From Acrocarpospora pleiomorpha (GTDB lineage: Bacteria; Actinomycetota; Actinomycetes; Streptosporangiales; Streptosporangiaceae), in the NCBI RefSeq assembly GCF_009687885.1, contig NZ_BLAF01000043.1:39755-103754 (forward strand): 64,000 nt of DNA, read 5' to 3'. The translations under genes were made by a program, and so were the position numbers. The notes under the pieces were generated by a model. The model did no database searches and was not told where the DNA came from. It saw only the letters and a list, made by a program, of their open reading frames with translations. This document shows, in pieces, positions 1 through 7,833 of the stretch (its first letter is position 1; each line of letters starts with the position of its first letter).

Positions 1-1457
1 CGCTGGAGCCTGGCGTGCGACGGGGTGCCGCCGATCCGCGCGATGCGCGGCCCGCCCGCCAGCTCCGCCCACCGGGCCGCGTCGCCGTCGAAGAAGTCCA
101 CCGAGCCGTCGTCCTTCCACACGCTGTAGTTGCGGTAGGCGGCGATCTCGCGCAGCATCGCGCACAGGGTGCCGAAGTCGAGGGAGGATTCATACGATTC
201 GTCCAGCGCGCCGAGGCAGACAAGACCGGCCGCGGACTTGTTCTCCCGCATGCGCGGGCTGTCGTAGTTGGGCCACACGTTCGGATGGAAGAACGGCGTC
301 ATCCAGAACACCTGGGGCGCGACCACCGGGAACTCCGGCCCCAGCATGATCACGACCACGTGGAAGCCGATGTCCACCGGCTCGCCGCCCGGCACCTCCG
401 GCGGCCCGAAACTGGGCTGCTCGAACTCCAGCCGGTATTCGGTGGGCGCGAGCAGCGAATTCGCCTCCACCCGGAAATCGGGGTGGGCGGCCGCGTAGTC
501 GAGCACCTGGTTCTTGACCCGGAACAGGGCGTCCTCGCGATCCACCGGGTTCACCGCGGCGGCGGTGGCGTGGAACCCGACCCGCAGGCGATCGCCGTCG
601 TGCACGCCCTCCTCGTGCAGGGTCCCGTCCGGATTCAACCGCCGGCCCGAGCCGTCCGGGTTGACGTGGTCGATCACCGTCGGCCGCTTTCCGCCCGGGA
701 AGTTCTGGCCGTACGCGCCGACGACCTCGGCGGCGACATGCCCCACCGTCTGCTGCGCCGGGGCGTCCACGATCCGGAACTGGCGCCCGTCCGGACCTTC
801 GATGAACAGCTGCCTGAGCAGGTAGTCGGGGATGCCGGGCGGCACCACCGTCCAGCCGAAGTCGGTGTGGTCGAGGATCCGGCGGATCATCGTGGAGTCG
901 GCGGAGCCGACCCGGAAGGACACCGCGGACGGGGTCGACCAGACCTCGGCCGGGGCCAGTCCGGCGGCCTCCAGCAGGTCGCGCGCCGCGGCCCGGTCGT
1001 TCTCGTTGTCGGCCCGGAAGATCACGTGGCAGGTCTCCGGCGGCGCCGCCCGCGCGGGCTCCTCGGGTTCCTGGGGTTCCTGGGCTTCCGGCGCGGGCGC
1101 CGGCCGGGGTGACGGGCGCAGGTAGCGGTCGCGCAGCCGCTGCAGGTGCGGGTTGTTGCCGTAGACGCGCAGCGCGTGCTCCAGCAGCCCTCGATAGCCG
1201 GCCTGCACGATGCCGTTGTTGATCTCGCGGAAGATGTCGTTCCAGGCGCTTTCCGCGGTGTCTGTGAACGAGGGCCGGCGCAGCGGCGGGAATTCGATGG
1301 CGTCCAGGATCAGGTCGGCGCGGGCGACCGTGGAGTAGATGTTGGCCAGCACGCCGTGGAAGTCCGCCCGATCGGCCCGGGTCATCTGGATGTCCTCGAC
1401 GGCGTCCGGTCCGTCGGGCTCCTGCTCGCGGCCTAGCCGCGACTCAAACGCACACAT
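1..1457 (-). CDS. EAD1 - ubiquitin-like - E2 (UBC) fusion, partial at the window edge
   Basis: Last visible gene of the minus-strand operon; 485 codons are present and it runs off the left edge. Residues about 25-112 form an effector-associated domain 1 (EAD1): a helical adaptor with W72 and the ending YGNNPHLQRL. A Pro/Glu linker (about 115-140) and a small alpha/beta segment (about 143-208) follow. Residues about 212-300 look like a beta-grasp ubiquitin-like domain of the YukD kind. Residues about 305 onward are an E2/UBC fold with HPN (391-393) and GLVCLG, making Cys414 the likely catalytic cysteine. ATG1457 has a GGGAG site 7 nt upstream and overlaps the E1 stop by 25 nt; ATG1385 is an alternative. 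Expected role: E2-type carrier of a ubiquitin-like modifier, recruited through EAD1. Domain calls are by eye; the HPN/Cys signature is the firmest part. Confidence 0.8.
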   Translation of the reverse strand, partial: MCAFESRLGREQEPDGPDAVEDIQMTRADRADFHGVLANIYSTVARADLILDAIEFPPLRRPSFTDTAESAWNDIFREINNGIVQAGYRGLLEHALRVYGNNPHLQRLRDRYLRPSPRPAPAPEAQEPQEPEEPARAAPPETCHVIFRADNENDRAAARDLLEAAGLAPAEVWSTPSAVSFRVGSADSTMIRRILDHTDFGWTVVPPGIPDYLLRQLFIEGPDGRQFRIVDAPAQQTVGHVAAEVVGAYGQNFPGGKRPTVIDHVNPDGSGRRLNPDGTLHEEGVHDGDRLRVGFHATAAAVNPVDREDALFRVKNQVLDYAAAHPDFRVEANSLLAPTEYRLEFEQPSFGPPEVPGGEPVDIGFHVVVIMLGPEFPVVAPQVFWMTPFFHPNVWPNYDSPRMRENKSAAGLVCLGALDESYESSLDFGTLCAMLREIAAYRNYSVWKDDGSVDFFDGDAARWAELAGGPRIARIGGTPSHARLQ

Positions 1458-2581
1458 CGGCGCTCTCCCTGTGCTCCGCGGACGGGCAGGATCTCCTCTG
1501 GTGCGACGCCCAGCTCCCGCAGCCGGATGTCAGATCCGGCGTCCCGCAGGCGCACGCTGGTGACGGACCGCAGCAGCGCGCCGCACCGCGCGCACAGCTG
1601 GACGTGGTCACGGTCGGGCCGATCTGCGAGTTGAGGATAAAGGCCGCACACTCGGCAGAACAGGGGAAGCGGGAAGTCGGTCCATGTTTCCGGCTCGTCT
1701 TCTGGGGCGAACTCGGTGAGGAGTTCGGCCACGGTTGTGTCGGCGCTTGACGCCAGTGGTGACGGGTGGTCTGTCCATGGATGGTGGTACGGGCAGGATG
1801 GGTTGCGGCTGATTTGTACCGGGCTGGTGCGGCCGGTCAACTCGATGGAGAGCAGCCGCCAGGCTGGAGGGCGGCCCATCAGGAACTCCAGCGCGGCGGT
1901 GGTGGTCCAGGCTCCGACCAGTGCCGCGGCCGCGATGCTGGCGGGCTCCGGGCCGGTGTCACGTGGTTCGAAACAGCTCCAGGGCAGGTCGCTGTGGCTG
2001 CGCTGATGTTCGGTCAGGGTGCAGGCGTAACACGGTTCGTCCGGCTGGTCGGGTGGGCGGAAGCGGACCTCGCCGCCCCAGGGCTGGGTGCCGGAGTCGA
2101 CGAGGGCGGCGCCGACCAGCGCGCAGCGGCCGAGCAGCTGCATGCGGGCCCTGATGGTGTCCACGGCGCCGATCACCAAGGCCGCGTCCGCCAGTTCACC
2201 AAGACCTACGCCGCTGATCAAGGGCGCGATCCGGGGCTCCACCTGGAGCGTGGGGACCAGGCGGCGCAGGCTCTCGGCCGCCACTTCGGCCTTCGGACCG
2301 TGCAGGTCTCCGGGGGTGAACAGGACGGTACGGCTCAGATTGGTGACGGATACCGCGTCCGGGTCACACAGGATCAATCGGCCGACACCCGCGAGCGCGA
2401 GGTTCTTGGCGATCTCATTGCCGACAGCGCCCACCCCGGCGACCACCACCGTCGCGGCGGCCAGCCGATCCTGATCCCAGCCGGGGATAAGCCGCTGCCG
2501 GTCGTACGCGGACTCCCGACCGCGCAGGCCGTCAGCCATGTCGGTCGCCACGGATTCCCGGCCGGGCAAGCCGTCAATCAT
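1433..2581 (-). CDS. ThiF/E1-like adenylating enzyme with C-terminal zinc ribbon
   Basis: 382 aa. The Rossmann loop GVGAVGNE (49-56), the acidic LILCDPD (69-75), the SRTVLF arginine motif (83-88), K97 and D141 (GAVD) are the nucleotide-binding signature of E1/ThiF/MoeB enzymes, which adenylate the C-terminal glycine of a ubiquitin-like protein or peptide. CYAC (184-187) with C263 may hold zinc. C203 in WSCF is the best candidate for a thioester cysteine. After the fold comes a second Cys4 ribbon (CRVC 309-312, CARC 330-333). It overlaps the RING-like gene by 8 bp and the E2 gene by 25 bp, so the three are translationally coupled. Known E1s activate a partner for E2 transfer. Here the substrate would be the Ubl within the E2 protein or the tiny Gly-terminated proteins upstream. 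Confidence 0.88.
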   Translation of the reverse strand: MIDGLPGRESVATDMADGLRGRESAYDRQRLIPGWDQDRLAAATVVVAGVGAVGNEIAKNLALAGVGRLILCDPDAVSVTNLSRTVLFTPGDLHGPKAEVAAESLRRLVPTLQVEPRIAPLISGVGLGELADAALVIGAVDTIRARMQLLGRCALVGAALVDSGTQPWGGEVRFRPPDQPDEPCYACTLTEHQRSHSDLPWSCFEPRDTGPEPASIAAAALVGAWTTTAALEFLMGRPPAWRLLSIELTGRTSPVQISRNPSCPYHHPWTDHPSPLASSADTTVAELLTEFAPEDEPETWTDFPLPLFCRVCGLYPQLADRPDRDHVQLCARCGALLRSVTSVRLRDAGSDIRLRELGVAPEEILPVRGAQGERRCVRLSRG

Positions 2582-3137
2582 GGTCGGTCACCTTCGTCTT
2601 GGCGACCGGGCAGATGGCGACCACGCCGTCCGGTTGCCAGCGTTCCCAGCAGGACAGGCCGCGTGCCGGGTCGCGGTGCACGGCCGCGCCGCAGGCGGGA
2701 TCCTCGATCCGGCACGGGCACACCACGACGTGCTCGCCCGGGCGGAACGTGTGGGCGCAGTAGCGACAGCGCGGGGCCGGGTGGCGCTGTCCCGGGCGTG
2801 GTACCCGCCAGTCGTCTTTCGCCAGCCGTACCAAAGGAACGGACGCGGGCCACCCGTCCTGCAAGCCGCTTGCGAACTCGGCGACCGTGGCGGACGGCTC
2901 GGTGCCGGGTCCGCCCGCGCAGTCCAGACCTGGTTCGAGATGCCGTACCGTACGGGCCGCCAGGTCGACCAGGACCGCATCGCCGCGCCGGAACGTGTGC
3001 CCGCACGTATGGCAGACCAGGTTGAACCACCAGTGCGACGGCACGGTCACCGCCCGGCCCTCGCGCGTCTCCGGTTCACTCGGCGCCGGCGCGAGCCCGG
3101 CCTCGATGCCACGCGTCAACTCCTCCTCTATCCGCAC
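2574..3137 (-). CDS. Prok-RING-like double zinc-finger protein, candidate E3
   Basis: 187 aa, GTG start; a GGAG lies 8 nt upstream, inside the preceding mini-ORF. Two Cys/His clusters are visible. The first is C42-x2-C45 with H66 and C73. The second is C124-x2-C127-x12-C140-x-C142, then C149, H154, C163 and C176. The second resembles the binuclear treble-clef Prok-RING families, whose pattern is CxxC..F..GE.VVVCP..C....H...C. Those families recur beside bacterial E1/E2 genes and are thought to act like E3 ligases. It sits directly before the E1 gene with an 8-bp overlap, which fits such a role. It could instead be a purely structural double zinc ribbon. The zinc residues are seen; the E3 function is inferred. 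Confidence 0.7.
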   Translation of the reverse strand: MRIEEELTRGIEAGLAPAPSEPETREGRAVTVPSHWWFNLVCHTCGHTFRRGDAVLVDLAARTVRHLEPGLDCAGGPGTEPSATVAEFASGLQDGWPASVPLVRLAKDDWRVPRPGQRHPAPRCRYCAHTFRPGEHVVVCPCRIEDPACGAAVHRDPARGLSCWERWQPDGVVAICPVAKTKVTDHD

Positions 3138-3245
3138 GACATCTGCTCCATTTCGGGGCTCCCGGTAAGGGCGTCAAACGGCATAGTGGCTTCGGGACCG
3201 GCGAGGGCGTCATCTAGCCGCACAGCATCTGCTCCATTTCGGGGC
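3127..3245 (-). repeat. 33-bp direct repeat, two copies 86 bp apart
   Basis: On the minus strand the segments 3245-3213 and 3159-3127 are the same 33 bp apart from three substitutions. The first 20 bases, GCCCCGAAATGGAGCAGATG, are identical. Each copy encodes EMEQM(L/S)CG plus a TAG stop. Each also supplies a GGAG and an overlapping GTG start for the next reading frame. The 86-bp offset is not a multiple of three, so the peptide tail is kept in two frames. Confidence 0.9.
3128..3223 (-). CDS. 31-codon mini-ORF with C-terminal PEMEQMSCG
   Basis: Reads from GTG3223 to TAG3128 and overlaps the stop region of the 74-aa gene upstream and the GTG of the RING-like gene downstream. Its tail (DALTG, then S, then PEMEQMSCG) matches the tail of the 74-aa protein (NALNG, then PDDEG, then PEMEQMLCG), although the two lie in different frames. 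A GGAG precedes the GTG by 8 nt. Ending in Cys-Gly, it could be a second modifier or peptide substrate of the E1 or radical SAM enzyme. Alternatively the repeat may exist only to give the next gene a coupled ribosome-binding site. It is short and homologues cannot be checked here. Confidence 0.4.
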   Translation of the reverse strand: MRLDDALAGPEATMPFDALTGSPEMEQMSCG

Positions 3246-3438
3246 CTTCGTCGTCCGGGCCGTTGAGGGCGTTGAGGACCGCTTCGATCTGCTCGGGGCG
3301 CATGCCGTCGCCGAGCACCTCGACGCCCGTGTCCGTGACGGTGATCCGCAGCCGGATCAGGCCGCCGTCCGGGTGGGCGTCATATTCGGCGGGGTCGATC
3401 AAGTCGGGCAGGGAGGCGACGAACCTGTGGTCGGCCAT
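3214..3438 (-). CDS. Small (74 aa) protein ending in Leu-Cys-Gly, candidate modifier
   Basis: ATG3438 has a GAGGAG site 8 nt upstream, and the gene starts 12 bp after the WD40 stop. The middle (LIRLRITV, then GVEVLGDG, then a helix PEQIEAVLNAL) predicts two strands and a helix. An acidic linker (GPDDEGPEMEQM) leads to the last residues LCG. Ending in glycine directly upstream of an E1 gene is what a ubiquitin-like or small peptide substrate would look like. The protein is too short for a full beta-grasp fold. Other options are a RiPP-like precursor for the neighbouring radical SAM enzyme, or a small structural partner. I do not recognise a named family. Confidence 0.75.
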   Translation of the reverse strand: MADHRFVASLPDLIDPAEYDAHPDGGLIRLRITVTDTGVEVLGDGMRPEQIEAVLNALNGPDDEGPEMEQMLCG

Positions 3439-3450
3439 CGGGCTGACTCC

Positions 3451-6400
3451 TCACGGGCGTGGTCGGGTGGAGGCTTGGCGGGCCGTTCCGGGGAGCAGGA
3501 GCGCGTTGATGAGCGCGGTGAGGTCGGCGCCGCCCGGACTGGGCGGCAGTTCGTGGTGGTACGCGTTTCCGGCGCGCGGCCCCACCGGCTCGGCCGGGTG
3601 TCGGGTGGTGACGAAAGGGACGGACGAGCTGGCGGCGTGGCCGCGGCGTGGCGCGTGCTGGTGCAGCAGAGCCACTGTCGTTCTGGCGGTCGCCGAGGCG
3701 GTGTCGAGGGCCTTCTCCAAGGCGGGATGCGGGGCTTCGAGGGTTCTGCTTGTCCACATTCGCAGCAGTTGTTCGATTCCTGCGAGGGGGACCGGTTGGT
3801 CGGGGTCGGTCAGGGTGATCAGGATGGGTTCCAGTCCGTACGACCAGGAGGCCACCGTGAGGGCGTGGGCGGCCAGGCGCAGGGCTTGTTCTGCCGGGCC
3901 GTACGTGGGCGGGGTGGTGTCGAGGATGAGGGTCAGCGGGCGGGGGACCGGGGGTTGGGGGGTGGTGTGGCGGCGGTAGAGGAGTTGGCTTTGCAGGCTG
4001 CGGAGGTTGAACAGGTCGACCGGGAGGGCCAGGTCGGTGTGGAGAAGGTGGGTGGGCTGGCCGTGGCGGATGATGCCCGCCGTGCCGGGAGTGTGCCGGA
4101 GCGTTCCACCGCCGGAACGGCGTAACCGCCGGTCAGGAGTGTGGCTGTGGTCGGCGAGCAGGCGGAGTTGGCGTTCGGTGAGAGCGGGGAGTTGCGGGAC
4201 GTGGTGGTTCATCCGGAGGGGGAGCAGCGGGTCGTCCATGGCGGTTTGTGACCCGATCAGCGACAGAAGGGTGATCGTCTGTTCGGTGATTCCGTAGGCG
4301 GCGCGGCTCAGCTGGTCCAGGTCGAAGCCGGTGGCGACGGCGCGGATGGGGTCGGTGGTCAGGGCGTGGGCGAGGGCTGTCTCGATCACGTCCGATCCGT
4401 CGGTCGGAGGGGTGAAGATCGGGCTGTGGTCGAGGGGGGCCAGGAGCAGGGCGGCGAATGCGGTACGGGCCGCTTCCGGCCAGGCGAGGGCGCGTAGCCG
4501 GACGATGCCCGGGTGGTGCTCGAAGGCTTTGAGCTGCGGATCATGCAGCGTGCCGATCGTGGGGGCGGTGAGGCTGATCAAGTCGGCGGTCAGTCCAAGC
4601 GCGGGCCACAGGGCTCCTTCGCCCAGTTTGAGCAGTCCTGCTGCGATCGATCCGGGAAGGACACGCTCGATCGGCGGAGGGGGTGCCGGTTTTACCGGCT
4701 CAGCCGGTGGGAGCGGTGGGGTGATCTTGACCTCGAAGCGGTCGGTGCCGCTGGACGATCTGGTCCACAGCTCGATGGTGCCGTCCGGGCGGATCTCCCA
4801 GCTGAGCGAGATGACCGGCCCGCCGTATCCGGTCACCGAGGCCAGCACCTTGCCGGAGTGGCCGTTGGATATGTGGACGACGGCGTCGCTGCCGCCGCTC
4901 GCGAGCAGCAGCCTGCCGTCGGGAAGCACGGCCCACGCGACCGCGTTGGCGGCTTTGTTGTGCCCGGACAAGGTCGTGACCTGTTCGTCTTCGGCGTTCC
5001 AGACCTTGACGACACCATCGACACCACAACTCGCCAGACGCAGATCTCCGTCAGGGAGAACCGCCCACGCGACGGCGTTCGGCGAGGGGGTGTGGCGCAG
5101 CATGGCGATGGTTTCGTTCCTCGAGTTGAGGATCTCGATGCCCGCGCGGGGAACAGCGATGGCCAGCCAAAGCTCTCCGTCGGGGAGTTCGGCCGAGGCA
5201 ACCGAAGTCACCTGACCTCGACGATGACGTATGGGGGCTCGGTCGCGCGACAAGTTCAACGCTAAGTCGCCCGCAGTACCCCCCACGGTGAGAATGACAT
5301 CACCATCTGGACGTGTCCCCCAGGCCACGCTTCGCATCTGGCCGAATGATGATTCACGTGATGATGCGATCTCCACCGGGTTGCCGGCGACGCCGGTCGG
5401 CACTCCCACACCGTCATCCACCGCGCTTCCCCGCATCCAGCGGGGTCCCGACTCAATCCCCCCAAGATGGGGGCTGATGTCGCTCCACACTCGCGCTCCG
5501 TCAGCCGCCACGCTCCCCACCAGAAATCGCCCAGCGGCGTCAACATATCCCTCTACCGACAGAATCAATCCCTGGTGACCCACAAGATCGAACACGTGCT
5601 CGCCGGTTCGGTTGACCACGCGTATCGTGTGGTTCTTGAGCGTGGTGGCGATCAGATCGCCGGGTAGGGGCCAGGATCGCAGATTCGGGTCGACTCCAGC
5701 GGGCAGCGGGACGGAGTCGGCGGTCAGCGACTTGATCGGCTTGACCTTCTTGGCCGCTTTGGCCTTGCGCGAGTCGGTCTCGGCCGTCGAGGTGTCGATG
5801 GCCAGAGTGAAGACGTCGAGGCCGCCCGCCGCGCCGCCGGCCACCAGTCTGAGCCTGCCGTCGCGGGTGGGTCCCCAGATGACGGCGTGCAGGATGTCGC
5901 CGAGGGGCGCGCTCTCGGTCAGGCGCGCACCGGTCTGACCATCCCACACCCGGACAATCTGGTCGTAACCACTCGACGCCAGCAACGCCCGGCCGTTGGG
6001 GAGCACCGTCCACGCGACGCAGGAGACCTCCATCATGTGGCCGGTCAGCGTGTGGATCAGCTCGCCGGTGAGGGGGTTCCAGACGCGTACCTTTCCGTCC
6101 TGGGCGGCGGTCGCCAGCAGCATGGTGCCGTCGGGGAGTTCCGCGAAGGCCACGTGCGACACCCAGCCGCGGTGGTCGAGCGTCTGGAGGAGCCGGCCGG
6201 TCTTGCCGTTCCACACCTTGGCGGTGCCGTCCGCGCTCGCGCTGGCCAGGAGATCACGGCACCAGGCCAGGTCGACGACCCAGTCGCGATGCCCGAGCAG
6301 GGTGGAGTCCCGGGTCAGCCCATGGGACCGGCTCAGGCGGAACAGGACCACTTCCTTGCTCAGCCCGGCGGCCGCGAACAGGGAATTCTCCGAGGAGGCG

Positions 6401-6819
6401 GCGACGGTCTGAATGGCCGTGCCGAGGGGGGCCGCGCGGATCTCGGGCCGCTCCGGGGAATCGCCGTGCGGGTGGAAGAGCAACGCCAGGTCGCCGTTGG
6501 CGATCATGAGGTAGTCGGCGTCCGGCTTTCGCCGCCGCCACCATTGGACGACCGCGGTGGGTGTCCCCCAGCCTGACATGATCGCGCCGGTCTCCCCGTC
6601 CAGCACGTACACCGAGGCGCCGTCGGAGCAGGCGAGCGCCGGGCGGCCGTCCTCGAGGAACGTCCAGTCCAGGGCGCGGATCGCGGTGTCGCGGGGGAGC
6701 CAGGTTTCCTGGTCGACGAGTTCGATGGCGCCTGCCGTACCGGCGGACTGGTGCATGCCCGAGCGGCCTGCCGAGCGGGCGTGGGCGGTGGCCCAGGCGC
6801 GGAGGCGTGGGTCGGTCAT
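3451..6819 (-). CDS. Large WD40 beta-propeller protein with C-terminal vWA-like region
   Basis: 1,122 aa. ATG6819 overlaps the radical SAM stop as ATGA and has a GGGAGG site; upstream in-frame starts would lie inside that gene. From about residue 35 to 700 there are many WD-type repeats, for example GHRDWVVDLAW...VWN, DHRGWVSHVAF...VWN and GHNKAANAVAW, enough for two propellers. After a proline-rich linker, residues about 715-1,120 hold an alpha/beta region. LTLILDTTPPTYGP followed by a helix and EPILITL resembles a von Willebrand A core whose metal site (DxSxS) has become DTTPPT. In NTP-dependent conflict systems WD40 proteins act as sensors or scaffolds. Here it would hold the conjugation or protease parts. 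No NTPase motif was seen in it. Confidence 0.8.
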   Translation of the reverse strand: MTDPRLRAWATAHARSAGRSGMHQSAGTAGAIELVDQETWLPRDTAIRALDWTFLEDGRPALACSDGASVYVLDGETGAIMSGWGTPTAVVQWWRRRKPDADYLMIANGDLALLFHPHGDSPERPEIRAAPLGTAIQTVAASSENSLFAAAGLSKEVVLFRLSRSHGLTRDSTLLGHRDWVVDLAWCRDLLASASADGTAKVWNGKTGRLLQTLDHRGWVSHVAFAELPDGTMLLATAAQDGKVRVWNPLTGELIHTLTGHMMEVSCVAWTVLPNGRALLASSGYDQIVRVWDGQTGARLTESAPLGDILHAVIWGPTRDGRLRLVAGGAAGGLDVFTLAIDTSTAETDSRKAKAAKKVKPIKSLTADSVPLPAGVDPNLRSWPLPGDLIATTLKNHTIRVVNRTGEHVFDLVGHQGLILSVEGYVDAAGRFLVGSVAADGARVWSDISPHLGGIESGPRWMRGSAVDDGVGVPTGVAGNPVEIASSRESSFGQMRSVAWGTRPDGDVILTVGGTAGDLALNLSRDRAPIRHRRGQVTSVASAELPDGELWLAIAVPRAGIEILNSRNETIAMLRHTPSPNAVAWAVLPDGDLRLASCGVDGVVKVWNAEDEQVTTLSGHNKAANAVAWAVLPDGRLLLASGGSDAVVHISNGHSGKVLASVTGYGGPVISLSWEIRPDGTIELWTRSSSGTDRFEVKITPPLPPAEPVKPAPPPPIERVLPGSIAAGLLKLGEGALWPALGLTADLISLTAPTIGTLHDPQLKAFEHHPGIVRLRALAWPEAARTAFAALLLAPLDHSPIFTPPTDGSDVIETALAHALTTDPIRAVATGFDLDQLSRAAYGITEQTITLLSLIGSQTAMDDPLLPLRMNHHVPQLPALTERQLRLLADHSHTPDRRLRRSGGGTLRHTPGTAGIIRHGQPTHLLHTDLALPVDLFNLRSLQSQLLYRRHTTPQPPVPRPLTLILDTTPPTYGPAEQALRLAAHALTVASWSYGLEPILITLTDPDQPVPLAGIEQLLRMWTSRTLEAPHPALEKALDTASATARTTVALLHQHAPRRGHAASSSVPFVTTRHPAEPVGPRAGNAYHHELPPSPGGADLTALINALLLPGTARQASTRPRP

Positions 6820-7832
6820 GGGCGAACCTCCCAGCGGCCGGGGATGTGGGCGCCGCAGTTGGGGCATTTGTCGCCGCGGAGGTGGACTTCGTGGGTCGCC
6901 CAGATCCCGCGTTCCACCAGCGTGGCCGCGCAATCCGGGCATTCCGTTCGTCGGCCTGGCGTGCCGAGTGCCCGTTCTACGTAGACGAATCGGAGGCCGG
7001 CCTGGTGCCCGATCTCCCGGGCGGATTCGAGCATGGCGGGCGGGGTGGGTGGGTCCAGCAGCATTTTGAAGTCCGGCGTGAAGCGCAGGAGATGCCAGGG
7101 CAGGTCGGGGGAGATCGCGGCCAGCCGGTGGGCGATGGTGTCGAGTTGTTCGGGTGACGCGGATACTCCGGGGATCAGGGGCGTACAGACCTCAACCCAG
7201 ACATCGGCGGCGAGGAAACGTTCGATCGCGTCCAGAACTGGTCCGAGTGGGGCGCCTGTGAGATCCCGGTGTGAGCGAGTATCGGCCGCTTTCACGTCGA
7301 TGTTGACGCCGAGCAGCACCGGGGCCACCAGGTCGATCGCCGCCGGGGTGAGGAACCCGTTGGTCTTCCATACGATCGGCAGGCCGTGTTCCGCCAGCGC
7401 CAATGTGAGTTCGGGCGCGAGTCCCGGTTCGGTGTAGGACAGGCCCAGCATGGCGTCGGCTTCCCGGGCCTGGGTTGCGAGTTCCGCGGGGACCGCAGCC
7501 GAGCCGAGCCATGGCGACGTAGCTTCCCGGCCGTACTGGGAGAGCCGGTGGTTGATGCAGTATCCACAGGAGAACGTGCACCCGGGACTGGCCACGGTGA
7601 GCACTCGCGCGCCGGGCCGCAGATGGTAGAACGGCTTGCGTTCGATCGCGTCGATATGAGCGACCGCCGCCGTGAACGTGGCCGTCTCCAGCACCCCGTC
7701 CCGATTCCTGCGCACTTGGCAGGGCCCGGTCTGGCCCTCGTCAAGCCCGCAGTTGTACGGACAGAGTCCACATCGGACCCGACCCCCGGGCAGGGGCGCG
7801 GTCAGCACCGCCGGACGCCATTCGGGTTCCAC
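6816..7832 (-). CDS. Radical SAM enzyme, AmmeMemoRadiSam/PflA-like
   Basis: 338 aa. The 4Fe-4S motif CTFSCGYC (C85-x3-C89-x2-C92) binds the cluster that cleaves S-adenosylmethionine. An N-terminal CGLCPYNC (21-28) and the overall length match the PflA-like radical SAM proteins of AmmeMemoRadiSam sets. The C-terminus adds CPDC (about 298) and CPNC (about 323), a zinc ribbon or auxiliary cluster. The usual partners Memo and AMMECR1 are absent. Instead the gene sits between the CHAT protease gene (gap of 1 bp) and the WD40 gene (4-bp overlap). Here it may modify an operon protein, for example the Cys-Gly-ended small proteins or another partner. That substrate is a guess; the enzyme class is firm. 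Confidence 0.88.
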   Translation of the reverse strand: MEPEWRPAVLTAPLPGGRVRCGLCPYNCGLDEGQTGPCQVRRNRDGVLETATFTAAVAHIDAIERKPFYHLRPGARVLTVASPGCTFSCGYCINHRLSQYGREATSPWLGSAAVPAELATQAREADAMLGLSYTEPGLAPELTLALAEHGLPIVWKTNGFLTPAAIDLVAPVLLGVNIDVKAADTRSHRDLTGAPLGPVLDAIERFLAADVWVEVCTPLIPGVSASPEQLDTIAHRLAAISPDLPWHLLRFTPDFKMLLDPPTPPAMLESAREIGHQAGLRFVYVERALGTPGRRTECPDCAATLVERGIWATHEVHLRGDKCPNCGAHIPGRWEVRP

Positions 7833-7833
7833 G

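Noticed and set aside
15..1436. Plus-strand open frames across the left 1.4 kb
   Set aside because: They mirror the minus-strand E2 gene, whose translation shows real domains. The plus frames are Arg/Gly/Pro-rich without motifs.
1766..3025. Long plus-strand frame of about 420 codons
   Set aside because: Antisense to the E1 and RING-like genes; composition is typical of a high-GC shadow frame.
6820..6942. 41-codon N-terminal extension of the WD40 protein
   Set aside because: It lies inside the radical SAM gene; ATG6819 has a good ribosome-binding site and ATGA coupling.
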